The notes under the pieces are model-generated. The model was given only the letters and a program-made list of their open reading frames with translations, was not told the origin of the DNA and did not search any database. From Eukaryota sp. TZLM1-RC (Eukaryota; Metamonada: BaSk clade): a DNA stretch of 64,000 nt. The stretch is taken from the NCBI GenBank assembly GCA_040285825.1, contig JAUPSS010000007.1, positions 2,268,689-2,332,688 of the forward strand, in the 5' to 3' direction. The translations under genes were made by a program, and so were the position numbers. Shown one piece after another: positions 9,285-19,785 of the stretch. The number at the start of each line of letters is the position of its first letter. Within the stretch, counting starts at the first letter, position 1.

Positions 9285-11060
9285 CTACGACACTTTTGCT
9301 CGATGCTTCTTAACCTTTTGTGCTGATAGATTAAGGGTGTTGAATTCATTTCTCTTTTCCAGCTTCCTTAGCAACTCTGAGATTCGATACGGAAGCCGCT
9401 TTGTATTAAGGAACCCAGAAGAGGCGAGATACCAACCATTATGGTCAAAATTATCAATTTTCTTGATTTTTCTCCCATTAAGATCAAAAATACAAGTGAC
9501 GGGGCCAGTGGGTAGTCTTAGCTTTGACGAGAGATAACCAAACAAATGATCAATAGTTCTAAACTTTGTTCTCAGCAAAACCACCTGCATACCTCTATCA
9601 TGAAGCTCCCCATCCTTGAAAATGGTGATGCAAGGTGGAGGGGCTGAGACAAGGGGAGTTGGTGTTGGAGAGGAGGAGAGAGAAGGCATATGACTAACGG
9701 AAGAGTCAACAATAGTCTTGTGCAATTGTGAGCCCTTAATGACCTTGAATTGATGAGGAAGTCTCACAAAATCAAGCCCTTCAGCTCCAGTCAAAACATA
9801 CTGTCCCCCATGTCGAAATCCACTCCATTTAGTTACTTTCTTCCCTTCCTGGTCATACACATTCCTCACCGTCCCTGTATTTATGTATCCGCCTACTGAC
9901 TCTGTGAGGAAAGCTCGGAGTTGATCATGAGTTCTTATACGTTCCCTATTCAGCACAACAGGGAGAGGGGAGTCATGAAGGTGACCGTTACGGAATACAT
10001 AGATGGTGACTACAGAAGAAGGAATAGTGACTGTTTCATTGGATTCAGCCTCATTAACCTCATTCCCCATCTTGATTGGATCATCCTGCTGGTGAGAACC
10101 ATGGACGTACCGCTGAGAAGAGGTAGAGGGGCTGGTAGAGGAGAAACGAGATGTAAGTTTAATTGGAAGTTGAACTAAATCAAAAGGATCAAAATTGCGA
10201 ACTGCCACGTAATTCTCATGATTTCTGAGTGAGTGTATTGACCTGACAGGACTTCCATTAACCGTGAACAACCCTGTGACATTGCCATCAAACAATCGAG
10301 TGTCAGATACCTCTTGAAAATTCCATTTTGAATCCTTTTCTTCTTCCATTTTCTTGTCTAATGCATCCCTACATCGATGGAGAATCTCTGTGAACAATTC
10401 AACAGTAGAAGGACGTTCACTTACACTTGGAAGAGTAATGGGAACCGCAACCCCATTGTGAGTACAACAACCATTTTCAAACACATTAATGACAAAATCA
10501 GAGGAGGATACCCTAGGTGTTTGTGGAGAACTTTCCCTTAATCTATGGACGGTTTCAAAAACCTTTCTGGGGACTTCACTAGGCACTCTCTCGAGGCTAG
10601 GTACATGGTGGACCTCAATGGTCTCATCAACTGGGCGAGGGGGATCCGTAGAAAAGGCAAGAGGAGTGGAATCAGCAGTCATTTGCTGCTGGTTCCTTCT
10701 TACAGCGTTAAACGGAATTCTATTGAAGTCAAACCCTTCGCCACTACAAATGATGTACGCAAACCTGTCTTTGAATTCGTAAATGCTGGTTACTTGGTGA
10801 CCATCAATAGAGTGAATTCTACGAACAGGACCAGTGAATGGACGGAGAATACGTGTTATTTGGGAGTAGAGGTGAGCCATAGAAGGGGTAGATCGAGGGT
10901 TGACAGCAAAGGGATGACCAGACTCATGGTAGGCACCATTTCTGAAAAGATAGATCAGAGGACCCTTAGTGCCATCGTAGTTGTACTTCTTGATTGTTCT
11001 TTTAGTAAGAGGAGGCTTGTAAGGAAATGTAGGCGTTGATGGAGGTAGATAGCCCCACAT
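9285..11060 (-). CDS. Protein with four doublecortin (DCX)-like domains
   Basis: An uninterrupted 591-residue protein. Four repeats follow the doublecortin plan (a strand with RNG or DGE turn, helix, V-x-x-I-x-x-x-x-G, then Y-x-x-x-x-x-E-G-F): about residues 33-113, 187-295, 352-436 and 480-562. Examples are IYLFRNGAYHESGHP and IYVFRNGHLHDSPLP. DCX domains bind the wall of microtubules, so a role on cytoplasmic or axonemal microtubules is likely; known relatives include DCDC2 and the apicomplexan apicortins. The linkers are Ser/Pro/Thr-rich and the C-terminus is basic. Domain 2 carries a charged insertion. Domains 1 and 3 are the most convincing. The ATG at 11060 is the first in frame and no intron is needed. 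Confidence 0.75.
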   Translation of the reverse strand: MWGYLPPSTPTFPYKPPLTKRTIKKYNYDGTKGPLIYLFRNGAYHESGHPFAVNPRSTPSMAHLYSQITRILRPFTGPVRRIHSIDGHQVTSIYEFKDRFAYIICSGEGFDFNRIPFNAVRRNQQQMTADSTPLAFSTDPPRPVDETIEVHHVPSLERVPSEVPRKVFETVHRLRESSPQTPRVSSSDFVINVFENGCCTHNGVAVPITLPSVSERPSTVELFTEILHRCRDALDKKMEEEKDSKWNFQEVSDTRLFDGNVTGLFTVNGSPVRSIHSLRNHENYVAVRNFDPFDLVQLPIKLTSRFSSTSPSTSSQRYVHGSHQQDDPIKMGNEVNEAESNETVTIPSSVVTIYVFRNGHLHDSPLPVVLNRERIRTHDQLRAFLTESVGGYINTGTVRNVYDQEGKKVTKWSGFRHGGQYVLTGAEGLDFVRLPHQFKVIKGSQLHKTIVDSSVSHMPSLSSSPTPTPLVSAPPPCITIFKDGELHDRGMQVVLLRTKFRTIDHLFGYLSSKLRLPTGPVTCIFDLNGRKIKKIDNFDHNGWYLASSGFLNTKRLPYRISELLRKLEKRNEFNTLNLSAQKVKKHRAKVS

Positions 11061-11239
11061 AAAAAACTTGTAAAGTCAAATGGTCTGTAGGTGTAAGAGA
11101 CTAGGTATGTTCGTAGGTTCGTAGGGTCAACCTGAAAGTCAACCTGATTGATTTTGAAACTACCCCTGTTTTTGTCAGAAAGGTTAACAAAGATAATTCA
11201 AATGTAGATTTCTGAATATTGTTTTGACAAAAGCCAAAA

Positions 11240-11990
11240 CTTTAAAATAAAATAAAAACGTCATTTATTTATTCAAAACATCAATGAAAAAAAACTAGAA
11301 AAAAGACATCTGAGTTTAACAAGATAAAGATCCTCAGCGAATCTTTGACTGCACTACATGTCTTCCAACAAACAAGGAAGATATGTCTTGATTTGTGGAT
11401 AAAGTGTAACAAAAGTAATCTGCAAACGATACCACCCAATGATGAATGAGGCCAGGTTCGAGTATTGAGATCATCACCGGCTGCTTATTCTTGATTCTTA
11501 AAAATACAGATACATGTAATATCTTCAATGATATTGGGATAGTGTAGTGGGTAAATTGGATGGTTTTATAGTTACAAAAAGGCAAGAGCCATTATGCAGT
11601 TTAGCTACTTTGTTTAAATGGATTTTGTTACCAACACGTTTTGAGCACTACAGAAGAAGAACTGACATGTACCATGTGAACTGGGATTTATATATTTTGT
11701 TGATATGTAAAGCAATGAAGCAGGAATGTTACAAGGTAAGTCACTCTAAGAACACTCTCGTAGCAAGACTTGGTAGGTATGTACTCTAACCATTTGAACT
11801 GCTTAAAGGATTTCACAAATTCTAAATTTCCCATATTCCCACATCATGCCACAACCCAAAAGGAAAGACCTTCACTTCAAAGACGACCCATTTTCCATGG
11901 ACATTTTTTTCCATGTGAAAAGCCACAGGCAGAAATGGCAACACATTGTGAATAACCCTTCTGCAGTGCACATTTTCAGAAACGAAACTA
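11240..11990. repeat. Segmental duplication, copy 1
   Basis: About 750 bp here match 54816-55735 in the same orientation at high identity, including a minus-strand frame (11585-11334), the MYHVNWDLYILL peptide and the first roughly 35 codons of the gene at 11846. Copy 2 carries small indels and a 172-bp insertion (solo LTR). Copy 1 is the probable source, because here the sequence runs on into an intact gene. Confidence 0.85.
11334..11585 (-). CDS. Small conserved frame, 83 codons, unknown
   Basis: Encodes a peptide rich in Ile/Val/Tyr (for example ILHVSVFLRIKNKQP). A corresponding frame exists in the duplicated segment (55119-54880) with few amino-acid changes until a 1-2 base indel alters its C-terminus. 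Conservation may simply reflect recent duplication. No domain is recognised. It is near the 5' side of the plus-strand gene at 11846. Confidence 0.3.
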   Translation of the reverse strand: MPFCNYKTIQFTHYTIPISLKILHVSVFLRIKNKQPVMISILEPGLIHHWVVSFADYFCYTLSTNQDISSLFVGRHVVQSKIR

Positions 11991-12700
11991 CTCCTACTTC
12001 CTGTCTAGATTTAAAGGGAAAACGACGTTTCTCACAAGATTTAAAATGGATATCATTATTGTCATTCATAGAAAAAAGTCCATCTCCATCAGATACTTCC
12101 AAACTAGGTAGAAAACGTACTACTGCTACTGCACGTGACCTTCCACCAAGAAAAGTTAAAAGAGAAACGGAAAGTTCTATAAATATGGACGAAAGTTTGT
12201 CAGAAACCGTACCCTCCTCTCCTGTGCAATACTCTTCTGCTTTAGGTCGATCTAAATCTTCAACTGTTCAGGATTCGAATTCATTTAAAAAATCTGGTCC
12301 AGATCAAATTAGGCCATTCACATCCAAAGATTCTTCAACTTCCAGTCCTCTCAGTGTTGAAAACTCTCCTGTTATCAACAAGTCTGTTTCCAACAATGTT
12401 AAACATGAACCACTGTCGTTTTGTCATTTTACTGAATGTCTCAATGTGACTCATCCTACATCTCAACATTCACCATTTTGTTCAGTCTATTGTAGATCTT
12501 CCATGGAGAACATAGAACATGGCCTAATCAAACCAAGGAAGAGCAATCAGCTAATCAGGTCTGCCGTAGAAACTCTATGCAAGGACGGTGTGATTTCTCA
12601 TCCACGTTCAATCTCAAACTTTACAAAGACCCTGCAGCAGAAGGGCATTTGTTCAGTGAATGAAGCCGTGGATATGATACGACAGCATTTAAAGGTATAG
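11846..12700 (+). CDS. Ser-rich protein with Cys/His cluster, unknown
   Basis: 284 residues from ATG. The N-terminal 60 residues are folded-like and basic, the middle (about 70-185) is a long Ser/Pro/Thr-rich disordered stretch with KRTTATARDLPPRKVKRE resembling a nuclear signal, and residues 190-220 hold a Cys/His cluster (CHFTECLNVTH ... FCSVYC) that could bind zinc. The C-terminal 60 residues are helical. No family is recognised; chromatin or RNA-related work would fit but is a guess. An upstream exon is possible: 11736-11763 is a 28-nt GT..AG segment, but the frame into this gene was not resolved. Confidence 0.55.
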   Translation: MPQPKRKDLHFKDDPFSMDIFFHVKSHRQKWQHIVNNPSAVHIFRNETTPTSCLDLKGKRRFSQDLKWISLLSFIEKSPSPSDTSKLGRKRTTATARDLPPRKVKRETESSINMDESLSETVPSSPVQYSSALGRSKSSTVQDSNSFKKSGPDQIRPFTSKDSSTSSPLSVENSPVINKSVSNNVKHEPLSFCHFTECLNVTHPTSQHSPFCSVYCRSSMENIEHGLIKPRKSNQLIRSAVETLCKDGVISHPRSISNFTKTLQQKGICSVNEAVDMIRQHLKV

Positions 12701-13382
12701 TTGGAAGGCTTTTTTCGCATTGTTGGTTTTATGTGTTTCTTTCATGAGCAATTGTCTTTTCGTTTTGTATTTGTTTGAATTGCTGTGGGCAATTTGTAAT
12801 ACTCTTTTTAATTAATGTTACTGCTCTTTTTTGTTGATCAAAGTAGTTCGATTTATAAAACATATCTTTTTCTAAGTTTTTAATTCACCTTTCAAAGACT
12901 TTGAAGCCCGTTTCGACACAATCCAATCTCAGCAACACATTACAGAACTGACAGAAGGCTATCAAAGTTGAGCTCCTGATCTATAACAAAGTTTAGAGCA
13001 GCAACTAATAACCACACAGAATTTTGTTTTCGAAAGTAGTCAATTTATTACCAGCCTTTTACGATAAAAAATCTGTCAAAAATTGTCTGATTGATCTCAA
13101 CAATTGTTCAGAACATCAATCGGAATCAGTAATGTTACATCACTTGTTGAGCAATTGGTTATCAAATTCCTGAAATATATAATACGCCTCATTGGAGACT
13201 TGATTCAATTTAAATTAATTTTGTTAACCTCTTTCTTCATTTCCCAGAACATTATGATATTTACTGCGATTTAACAAAGCACAAAAATCATTGTGTACAA
13301 TTGTTTTGGTGGTGACTGGGTGGTGAATCAGTAATTGTACAAACAATAACCACAAACTCTTTTACTCACAAAAAAACAACAC
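12701..13382. other. Intergenic, AT-rich
   Basis: Lies between convergent genes. No gene, RNA or repeat signal was recognised. Confidence 0.5.
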
Positions 13383-15554
13383 CTAATCTACTCTCAAAGA
13401 CAAAGGTTTCTTTTGCATCAACTCCTCAAACTCATTTTCAAAGTATTTTTTCAGTTGCTTTCGTTTAAGTTTGTATGTGGGGGTTGCTAATCCATTATCT
13501 GGGCTAAAGCTATAATTACAAATATACAAATGCTTAGGAATTTCAAATCCTCGAAGCGAAGCAGCGCGGCAAACTCTGTTAATGTCAACCATGACGGACA
13601 GAAGCAAATCACTCCAATAAATCCTCTGAGAATCAATAGGTACATTGCGACGACGACAATCAGCCTCATTTGCAATCAACTCAGTCGATTCAAGGTCGTT
13701 TTGGGGTTTAATAACCTCTTCGCCGTCACTTTCTCGTAGAATAGCTTCCTTTTCGTCATCCGAAACATCAGTCAAAAGACCTGCTCTGTGAGCTTCCCAG
13801 GCCTCATCAGAAGGACAGACAAAGGCAGCAACGTGAGGGAACCTTCCATCACCTGTAACAAAAATATCGTTTATAAGAGGCGAACGTTTACAAATGGTTT
13901 CCACTGCTTCAGGATTTACGAATTCCCCTTGAGATACCTTGAACGTGTTGGACATTCTATCTATAAGTTTAAGATAACCACCATCTAAAAACACTCCAAT
14001 ATCACCAGTATGAAAATACCCTTCTTCATCAACTGCAATCTCACCTTTTCTTTTCCAATAACCAGGAGACACTGCTTTACTCTTGATCAAAACTTCCCCA
14101 ACAGGATTAGTAAGATTATCTCCAAGGAATTCATAATCAGGCTGAGGATTTACCTTGATGTCAACTCCTTCTAGTGCAGGACCCACTTGACCATAACGAC
14201 CACAGGGAATACGATTGCAACTAGCACAAGAAGTTGTTTCAGAGAGGGCATAACCTTCTGCGATGTAAGTCTTGAACGCAATTTGGCAAAACTCTGCTAA
14301 ATCAGAATCCAAAGGTGAACTTCCAGATATAATTACTAATAACCGATTACCTAATAGTTTAGCAATCTTATTAAATACTAAAGAGTCCCAAAAAAAGTGA
14401 GTTACTTTCTGCTCACTTCGCAGTAATTGCTTCTTAGCCTCAAAAGCCTTATTGAACATATACTGCTTAAATGAAGAACCTTCACCGACCCTAGCCATTA
14501 TCCTACTGTGTAGCTTGGCTAAAACACGAGGAACGAGGCAGAGAAGCGTTGGGTTGCACTGTTGAATATCGTCTAGCAACCGGGTAAGGTCTTGACTAAA
14601 GAAGGCTAATCTTCCTACGACACTAAAGCACCAAAACTCATGTAATCGGGCTAGAATGTGTGAGGTCGGAAGAAAGGAAAGACCAGTGTGGTGATGGGAG
14701 ACACTTCTATTAGGAAGCACAGGTAGCAAGTGGTTAAAACTGCTAAGCGCGCTTAAGAGATTGAGATGGGTAATCATAACCCCTTTGGGAGTCCCACTGG
14801 TGCCGCTGCTGTAAACAATCGTGCATAGAGGAGAAGTGAGATCACCATAGTGTTCTTCGTTGGCTTGCTGTTCTTCCAAGGATGGTGGGGTGAGGTTTGA
14901 ATCATCATCACCTGAAACAACCATATCTTCATAGGATTTGATCAGCAGTACACCGTTGTTGAGGGATTCGGGTCGTTCCAAAGGGTTGTTCAAGGTGATT
15001 ACAAGCTTTGGATTCTTGAGGGATTGGAAGCAGGTGAACACTTTATTGAAAGAGTCCCTGTCATTACCAGCAGAACGAGCAGCATAGAGCCATTCAGACG
15101 GGTACTTTCCTTTAGGTATTTGATAAGGGATATCAGAGTTGGATCCAAGGTTACCGATAACGACGGCGGAAATGTCTGCATCCTCAACCACAAGTTTGAG
15201 GTCTTCAGGACGTAGAGCAGCATAGAGAGGAACAGTGACAATTCCAGCAGCCTGACAAGCCAAATCCAAAGTAGTGAGCTCTTCACAGTTCAAAGAAAGA
15301 AAAGCAAGACGAGAACCAACGGGAAGGATGGCTTTGAGGGCCCTCGCCAGACGATTGATTATACTGAGAAATTCTCCATAAGTACGCCATGAGTAAGAAC
15401 CAAATGTGTTGTCTTCATTACGTACACGGGTACCTACAGCCTGTTTATGCTTGTGTGCATCGGCTGTTGCAACAAAGAACTCATAAAGAGTATCATATTG
15501 CTCATTGAATTCGGTGAACTCGGTGTGATACGCAATATGTTCCAGCTTTGCCAT
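13383..15554 (-). CDS. Long-chain fatty-acid-CoA ligase (ACSL type)
   Basis: Activates long-chain fatty acids: fatty acid plus ATP plus CoA gives acyl-CoA, AMP and pyrophosphate, feeding lipid synthesis or beta-oxidation. 723 residues, the usual length for eukaryotic ACSLs, with no intron. Visible motifs: the AMP-binding P-loop YSSGTSGTPKGV (248-259), ISGSSPL (409-415), the A5 motif EGYALSETTS (433-442), YFHTGDIG (513-520) and IDRMSNTFKVSQGEFVNPEAVE (531-552), which spans the hinge and fatty-acid gate region. There is no clear signal peptide or transmembrane anchor and the end (SLRVD) is not an obvious peroxisomal signal, so location is uncertain. The C-terminal part carries a charged insertion near residue 620-640. 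Confidence 0.93.
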   Translation of the reverse strand: MAKLEHIAYHTEFTEFNEQYDTLYEFFVATADAHKHKQAVGTRVRNEDNTFGSYSWRTYGEFLSIINRLARALKAILPVGSRLAFLSLNCEELTTLDLACQAAGIVTVPLYAALRPEDLKLVVEDADISAVVIGNLGSNSDIPYQIPKGKYPSEWLYAARSAGNDRDSFNKVFTCFQSLKNPKLVITLNNPLERPESLNNGVLLIKSYEDMVVSGDDDSNLTPPSLEEQQANEEHYGDLTSPLCTIVYSSGTSGTPKGVMITHLNLLSALSSFNHLLPVLPNRSVSHHHTGLSFLPTSHILARLHEFWCFSVVGRLAFFSQDLTRLLDDIQQCNPTLLCLVPRVLAKLHSRIMARVGEGSSFKQYMFNKAFEAKKQLLRSEQKVTHFFWDSLVFNKIAKLLGNRLLVIISGSSPLDSDLAEFCQIAFKTYIAEGYALSETTSCASCNRIPCGRYGQVGPALEGVDIKVNPQPDYEFLGDNLTNPVGEVLIKSKAVSPGYWKRKGEIAVDEEGYFHTGDIGVFLDGGYLKLIDRMSNTFKVSQGEFVNPEAVETICKRSPLINDIFVTGDGRFPHVAAFVCPSDEAWEAHRAGLLTDVSDDEKEAILRESDGEEVIKPQNDLESTELIANEADCRRRNVPIDSQRIYWSDLLLSVMVDINRVCRAASLRGFEIPKHLYICNYSFSPDNGLATPTYKLKRKQLKKYFENEFEELMQKKPLSLRVD

Positions 15555-16029
15555 CGCGTTATCTTGATTGAAGTGATTGAAACAAATTGAGGATTTTTGT
15601 CACTCGTCACATTTCCATTGTTGTCAGAGGGCTAACACCGACTTACTATTGTCTGATAATGATTTCCGTCGCCTCAATGTACATAGTAGCCAACAAACCA
15701 AATTTTTTTTGATACAGGACTAATTGATTTGGACATAAAATAGAAGGTCATCTTCATTTTTCGAATTGAATAATTAATGTTTTTATAGCATAAGCAGAAC
15801 AATTGATTATAGATAAGTTTTAGTTGTATCCTTAATGACAAACGACACATATCCAAAAATCTATTAAACATAAATTTTGATGCAGCAAAATGTGTTGATT
15901 TTTGCTCTTTTGAAAATCTTGTGCAAACATCCTCATCAGTAACCGAAACGAAAAAACAGCCGAATTCATGGTGGTGTACTAAACCAAGTCTTATAAAAAT
16001 ATAATGAACTTTTTTCTTCTAAAGCTTTT
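15555..16029. other. Upstream flank of the ACSL gene
   Basis: Contains the promoter side of the acyl-CoA ligase gene. No motif is distinctive enough to name. Confidence 0.4.
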
Positions 16030-16745
16030 AACTTTTTATTAAACAACCAATAAACAGAACAGTTTCAAATACACAAATAATGTTCAATATTCTCAGCTCT
16101 AGCCTCTCCAATATCGAAACAGTCAATGACTAAAGATTCAGAAAATTTACCAAAAGAAGATAGTCAATTAGATATAGATTCACCATTCTCTTAAAAATAG
16201 AAAACACGATCCTGCATTGCCAGTCAACACGATTGAAATATCTTCCAGTCCTTTTCTTTACAACTACACTGATTTCTTCAAAAAATGCCAAAGCAGCCTT
16301 CCCTAAAGAACGGAGAAAAGAAAAACAAAAGCACATAAATCATATTGGGCATGAGAATATTCATTTACCGAAGGAAACAGTTTCGCCTATTCAGCAGTTT
16401 GATATTTTCCGACACGTAAGAGGATTGTTTACATCAGAATTAATGAAATGTTTATTAGCAAATTTACAAGGGTTAAAGGACATAGCATCTACAATGGTGA
16501 AGCTTTCATTTAAGGCACTAACAATCAAATCACCTCTTGTCAGACACAGAGATGCTCTATTTTAACACGTACTATTATTGTTGGGGTCTTCGAGAGATGA
16601 TTTTGTTAACAATGGTTCTAAAAATGAATCTACTCGATATGATTTGCACAGGACATAAATTTGGTCCCTTACATTATTATATACTTTACTTCTAACTGTA
16701 ATAAAAAGGTCATTATTCTAGAAATGAGTGAATAGAAGAGCTTTA
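16030..16745 (-). mobile_element. LINE 3'-end relic (family 2)
   Basis: The minus strand, read through frameshifts, gives pieces matching the C-terminal domain of the better-preserved LINE at 46492-47940: YSHAQYDLCAFVF, the residues before FNRV and a FLFLRE/VNLY tail, and upstream DQIYVLCKSYRVDSF. It is a 5'-truncated, decayed copy between the ACSL and POC5-like genes. Similar AGCTTTWAAC strings at both edges (about 16022 and 16740) could be a worn target-site duplication. Confidence 0.7.
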
Positions 16746-16854
16746 AACCATTTAACCACAGTTACATGTTAAATGATTAGCCCGAAACGTGAGCATTTTT
16801 GAAACTTCAAAATGAAAACGTGAGCATTTTTGTAAATCACCCGTTTTTTAACAC

Positions 16855-17991
16855 ATGCAACGAAGCAGAACACCCTCTCCTGTGCTTTCTGATCAGCCCT
16901 CCGAAACCTCTGGAGTATCATATCCCAAATCTACAGCTGCTGTTGCTGGTTCAATCGATCTTAAATCTGCTCCTTCACCTTACTCTTCTCCTCCTGGTAG
17001 TGTTCAGGGTAGTATTCATGAAGATGCTCTGTGGGAATTTGAAGAGGTTGAAGATGATGTAACACTTCTCCATGATGTTGATAACAGTCTTCACTCCCTT
17101 AAACAGACCCTCCTACAACACTTTGTCAACACTAAGCGCAAAATTCAACTCCGGGCATCTCAACACTTTAAAGCCCAACGTGCTCATCATGAACAGCAGG
17201 TCTCCACCCTATACGCTGACCTCGACGACTGTAAGAATTCCCTTTACGAGTACAAGGTAGATACCGAACGATCCCAGCAGATAGCCGCCAGAGCATGTGT
17301 ATTGCTGGGAAGAAGAGCCACACAGTCAAAGGAAGAGTCATTTCTCCGATTGATTCTCACTTCGTGGAGAGCTCTCTCTGCTCGTTCTTCACGCCTTTTG
17401 AATGCTGTTGATGTCTTGACTGTTCATGCTGACAACACTTTTATGAGATCTATCTTGACAAAGTGGAGGAGATTGGCAATGGAGAATAGCCGAGAAGAGT
17501 TTATTTCAAGGCTAAAACGAGATTTTTCTGAAGAAACTCAGATACTACAATCCCATTATGAAGAAGAAATTTCACATCTCACTAGTGAAGTGTCTAGTTT
17601 AAAACAGTTATTAGAAGAATCTAAGAGAGATCGTAATGAAGCTGAAAGTAGTTTTAGGGAGGCGATGCTGAGAGGCATGTCGGCGTTTCAAAAGGAACTG
17701 TCGACTGAGATGACGTCATCAGGGTCAAGAACTCGGCAACTAACGTCGATGACGTCAACTGGACCGTTTGTGAATCACGGAGGTCAGCTTCCTCCCCAAC
17801 CAGAGGCTCAACCCGAACCTCCCAAATCTACTATTGGATTGGATTCGATTGAATCTGGTATTACCCACTGTACAGGTCAAGTTGCTGTTGTTAGCGAGAA
17901 GCCAAGGAGAAGAGTGGTTAGTGGAAAGAAGGAACAGTTTGTGTCGATACCACCTGTGAAGAAAGATTCGTGTAGGAAAATTAAAAAATAG
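16855..17991 (+). CDS. POC5: POC5-like centriolar, centrin-binding protein
   Basis: POC5 binds centrin and is needed to build the distal half of centrioles and basal bodies. The 378-residue product has a Ser/Pro N-terminus, coiled-coil-forming helices (about 75-150 and 215-265), two Sfi1-type centrin-binding repeats with the S/KWR signature (FLRLILTSWRALSAR at 163-177 and FMRSILTKWRRLAME at 196-210) and the POC5-typical segment AMLRGMSAFQKEL (270-282) before a disordered basic tail. Human POC5 is longer (575 aa). Without a database search, another Sfi1-repeat protein cannot be excluded. The ATG at 16855 is the first in frame. Its presence argues for a centriole-bearing, flagellated organism. 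Confidence 0.7.
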   Translation: MQRSRTPSPVLSDQPSETSGVSYPKSTAAVAGSIDLKSAPSPYSSPPGSVQGSIHEDALWEFEEVEDDVTLLHDVDNSLHSLKQTLLQHFVNTKRKIQLRASQHFKAQRAHHEQQVSTLYADLDDCKNSLYEYKVDTERSQQIAARACVLLGRRATQSKEESFLRLILTSWRALSARSSRLLNAVDVLTVHADNTFMRSILTKWRRLAMENSREEFISRLKRDFSEETQILQSHYEEEISHLTSEVSSLKQLLEESKRDRNEAESSFREAMLRGMSAFQKELSTEMTSSGSRTRQLTSMTSTGPFVNHGGQLPPQPEAQPEPPKSTIGLDSIESGITHCTGQVAVVSEKPRRRVVSGKKEQFVSIPPVKKDSCRKIKK

Positions 17992-18265
17992 CATTAGTTA
18001 AATTGTTAGTTAAATCTTCAATTTATTTTTTCGTTGGTTCTTTCAATAACCTAACTGATTGTTTTAAAATTTTGTATTATAAATTTCAATTATTTTATTT
18101 TAAATCAACAATTTATTTTTCTGCAACAAAAACATAGTCCTTGTTGGTGTGAACGCAAGCAGATCAGGATTTTATAGAGGGAATCTTGATGAATGCAATT
18201 CTTCCCATTAGTTATGAATCTTTTATGATAGGTGATTAAGCTCAATTACTAGAAACTATTGTTTT

Positions 18266-19501
18266 TCACGAACTCTTTAGTTTATTAAACACTGTCAATG
18301 AAACATCTTTGATATGTTTGATTAAAATACTTGACAAATTCCTAAAAACCCGATGAGATCTAAAGTTCTTATCACTATCAGTTGGAGTTTTTCCCTGAAT
18401 CATAAATTTTTCCATAGCATTTCCCATCACCCGTATAATCCATCTTTCAATTTCCCTTTGGAGAGCAGGAAGTCTTGGGCACATATTGCGATCAGGAAAT
18501 GTTGTGCATACATTAAGTAAAAAGACCAATACACCGAGAAAGTGAATAGATCTATTCTCCATAATGCACATCTGAAATACTTCATCGAAAAGCAATGACA
18601 GATCCAACTTGATACAATTGAAAATGATTGCAGCTGCTCTGGACACATTTTCCTCTGATGCAAAAGTGTCGCCGTCTTGACGAAAACGATCTGTGAGGTG
18701 TGCAATGGTGTTATTGATGAAATTTTGTTTTTCAGCTTCATCAGCAAAGTGAAGGACTTCACCATCCACTGTCTTTGTTTCAACAGCAGGAGCAAGCGGT
18801 GTATGTACAGTATAGCCACCAAAAGGGAAAGTGACTGCTAAAAAGTGTTTTACAGCACCATCTTGGTCAAACATCCTACTTTTCTCAAGAGCCACTCTCC
18901 AACAAAAGTATGGAAAGAGTTCATTGTTTGGACGAGCAAATTTCAAGTCTGTAATACCAATAAAGTCAAATAACTCGATAACTTTATCAATATCAGGACA
19001 TTGTGCCGTTAGTTTCGCAACATCAATAATTAGCTTTGCTAGGCTAGGTGATGTAGGTGGTTGTATTGTAAGATAATCTCTAGTGATTCGGTTGTGATCT
19101 GATTCAAAAGTCATCCTTTCATCTTTAGCTTCAGCTTTGAGATACTTACGCTTGACACCCCAATGTGTCTTTAACTCTTTCCCCTGAAAACTGACTCCAT
19201 CAAGGTTTTGAACAGCATTGTATGCAGAATGAGAACTATGAAAATAAACATATGCAAGATAAACATCAGAGGACACAATAATTTCTTCTATAGATCCGAG
19301 AAATAGTATATGAGATTGAAGAACATCTGGTGAAACATATGGAGGTAGATTGGACAGGATCACCTCAGTGAAACCAGTAGGATGTATTTTGATGGGTTTC
19401 TGAGACATTAGGCACTTGTTGAATCGTGGTTTTCTCTGGAAATGCATTATCTGAAATGTCAAATTCCAATACTTCAAGCACATCGACATGTCTAAACTCA
19501 A
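18266..19501 (-). CDS. U2SURP/SR140-like splicing factor (RRM plus SURP-like plus C-terminal helical domain)
   Basis: U2SURP is a U2 snRNP-associated protein of the early spliceosome. The 411-residue product has an RRM at about 44-118 (VILSNLPP as RNP2; YLAYVYFHSSHSAYNAV covering RNP1, which is atypical), then the linker ILTIQPPTSPSLAKLIIDVA and a SURP-like module (about 148-205, ending YFCWRVALEK), followed by the family-typical short Phe/Gly/Pro segment (FPFGGYTVHTPL). Residues 260-400 are all-helical and could be a CID-like domain. This domain order fits U2SURP, though the protein is much shorter than the human one (1029 aa) and lacks an RS tail. The ATG at 19405 (MSQKPIKIH) is an alternative start. 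Confidence 0.55.
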   Translation of the reverse strand: MSLDMSMCLKYWNLTFQIMHFQRKPRFNKCLMSQKPIKIHPTGFTEVILSNLPPYVSPDVLQSHILFLGSIEEIIVSSDVYLAYVYFHSSHSAYNAVQNLDGVSFQGKELKTHWGVKRKYLKAEAKDERMTFESDHNRITRDYLTIQPPTSPSLAKLIIDVAKLTAQCPDIDKVIELFDFIGITDLKFARPNNELFPYFCWRVALEKSRMFDQDGAVKHFLAVTFPFGGYTVHTPLAPAVETKTVDGEVLHFADEAEKQNFINNTIAHLTDRFRQDGDTFASEENVSRAAAIIFNCIKLDLSLLFDEVFQMCIMENRSIHFLGVLVFLLNVCTTFPDRNMCPRLPALQREIERWIIRVMGNAMEKFMIQGKTPTDSDKNFRSHRVFRNLSSILIKHIKDVSLTVFNKLKSS

Positions 19502-19785
19502 CCATCCGAAGATGATCGGCTTAGATCAAAATACGTTGGATTTGAAGACTCTTATTGAGGTCTTCTTATAGCTGGGGGTCTTGTATTCAAACAATACCCA
19601 CTTACTGCAATCTCCCACTGGTTTATAATAACCCACTCAGTATTACTGTGAGACAAAACTGTCCATCAATTGGATTGAATTCATCCATGTGATTTGTTCA
19701 AAATGCATTTTTTAGTTACATTTTGGAACAATTCATCAAAATTGACACCCATTTAATCACATATAATTTTATACAAAACCGAAAA

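Noticed and set aside
10489-11039. Plus-strand frames opposite the doublecortin gene
   Set aside because: Shadow frames; the domain pattern is only on the minus strand.
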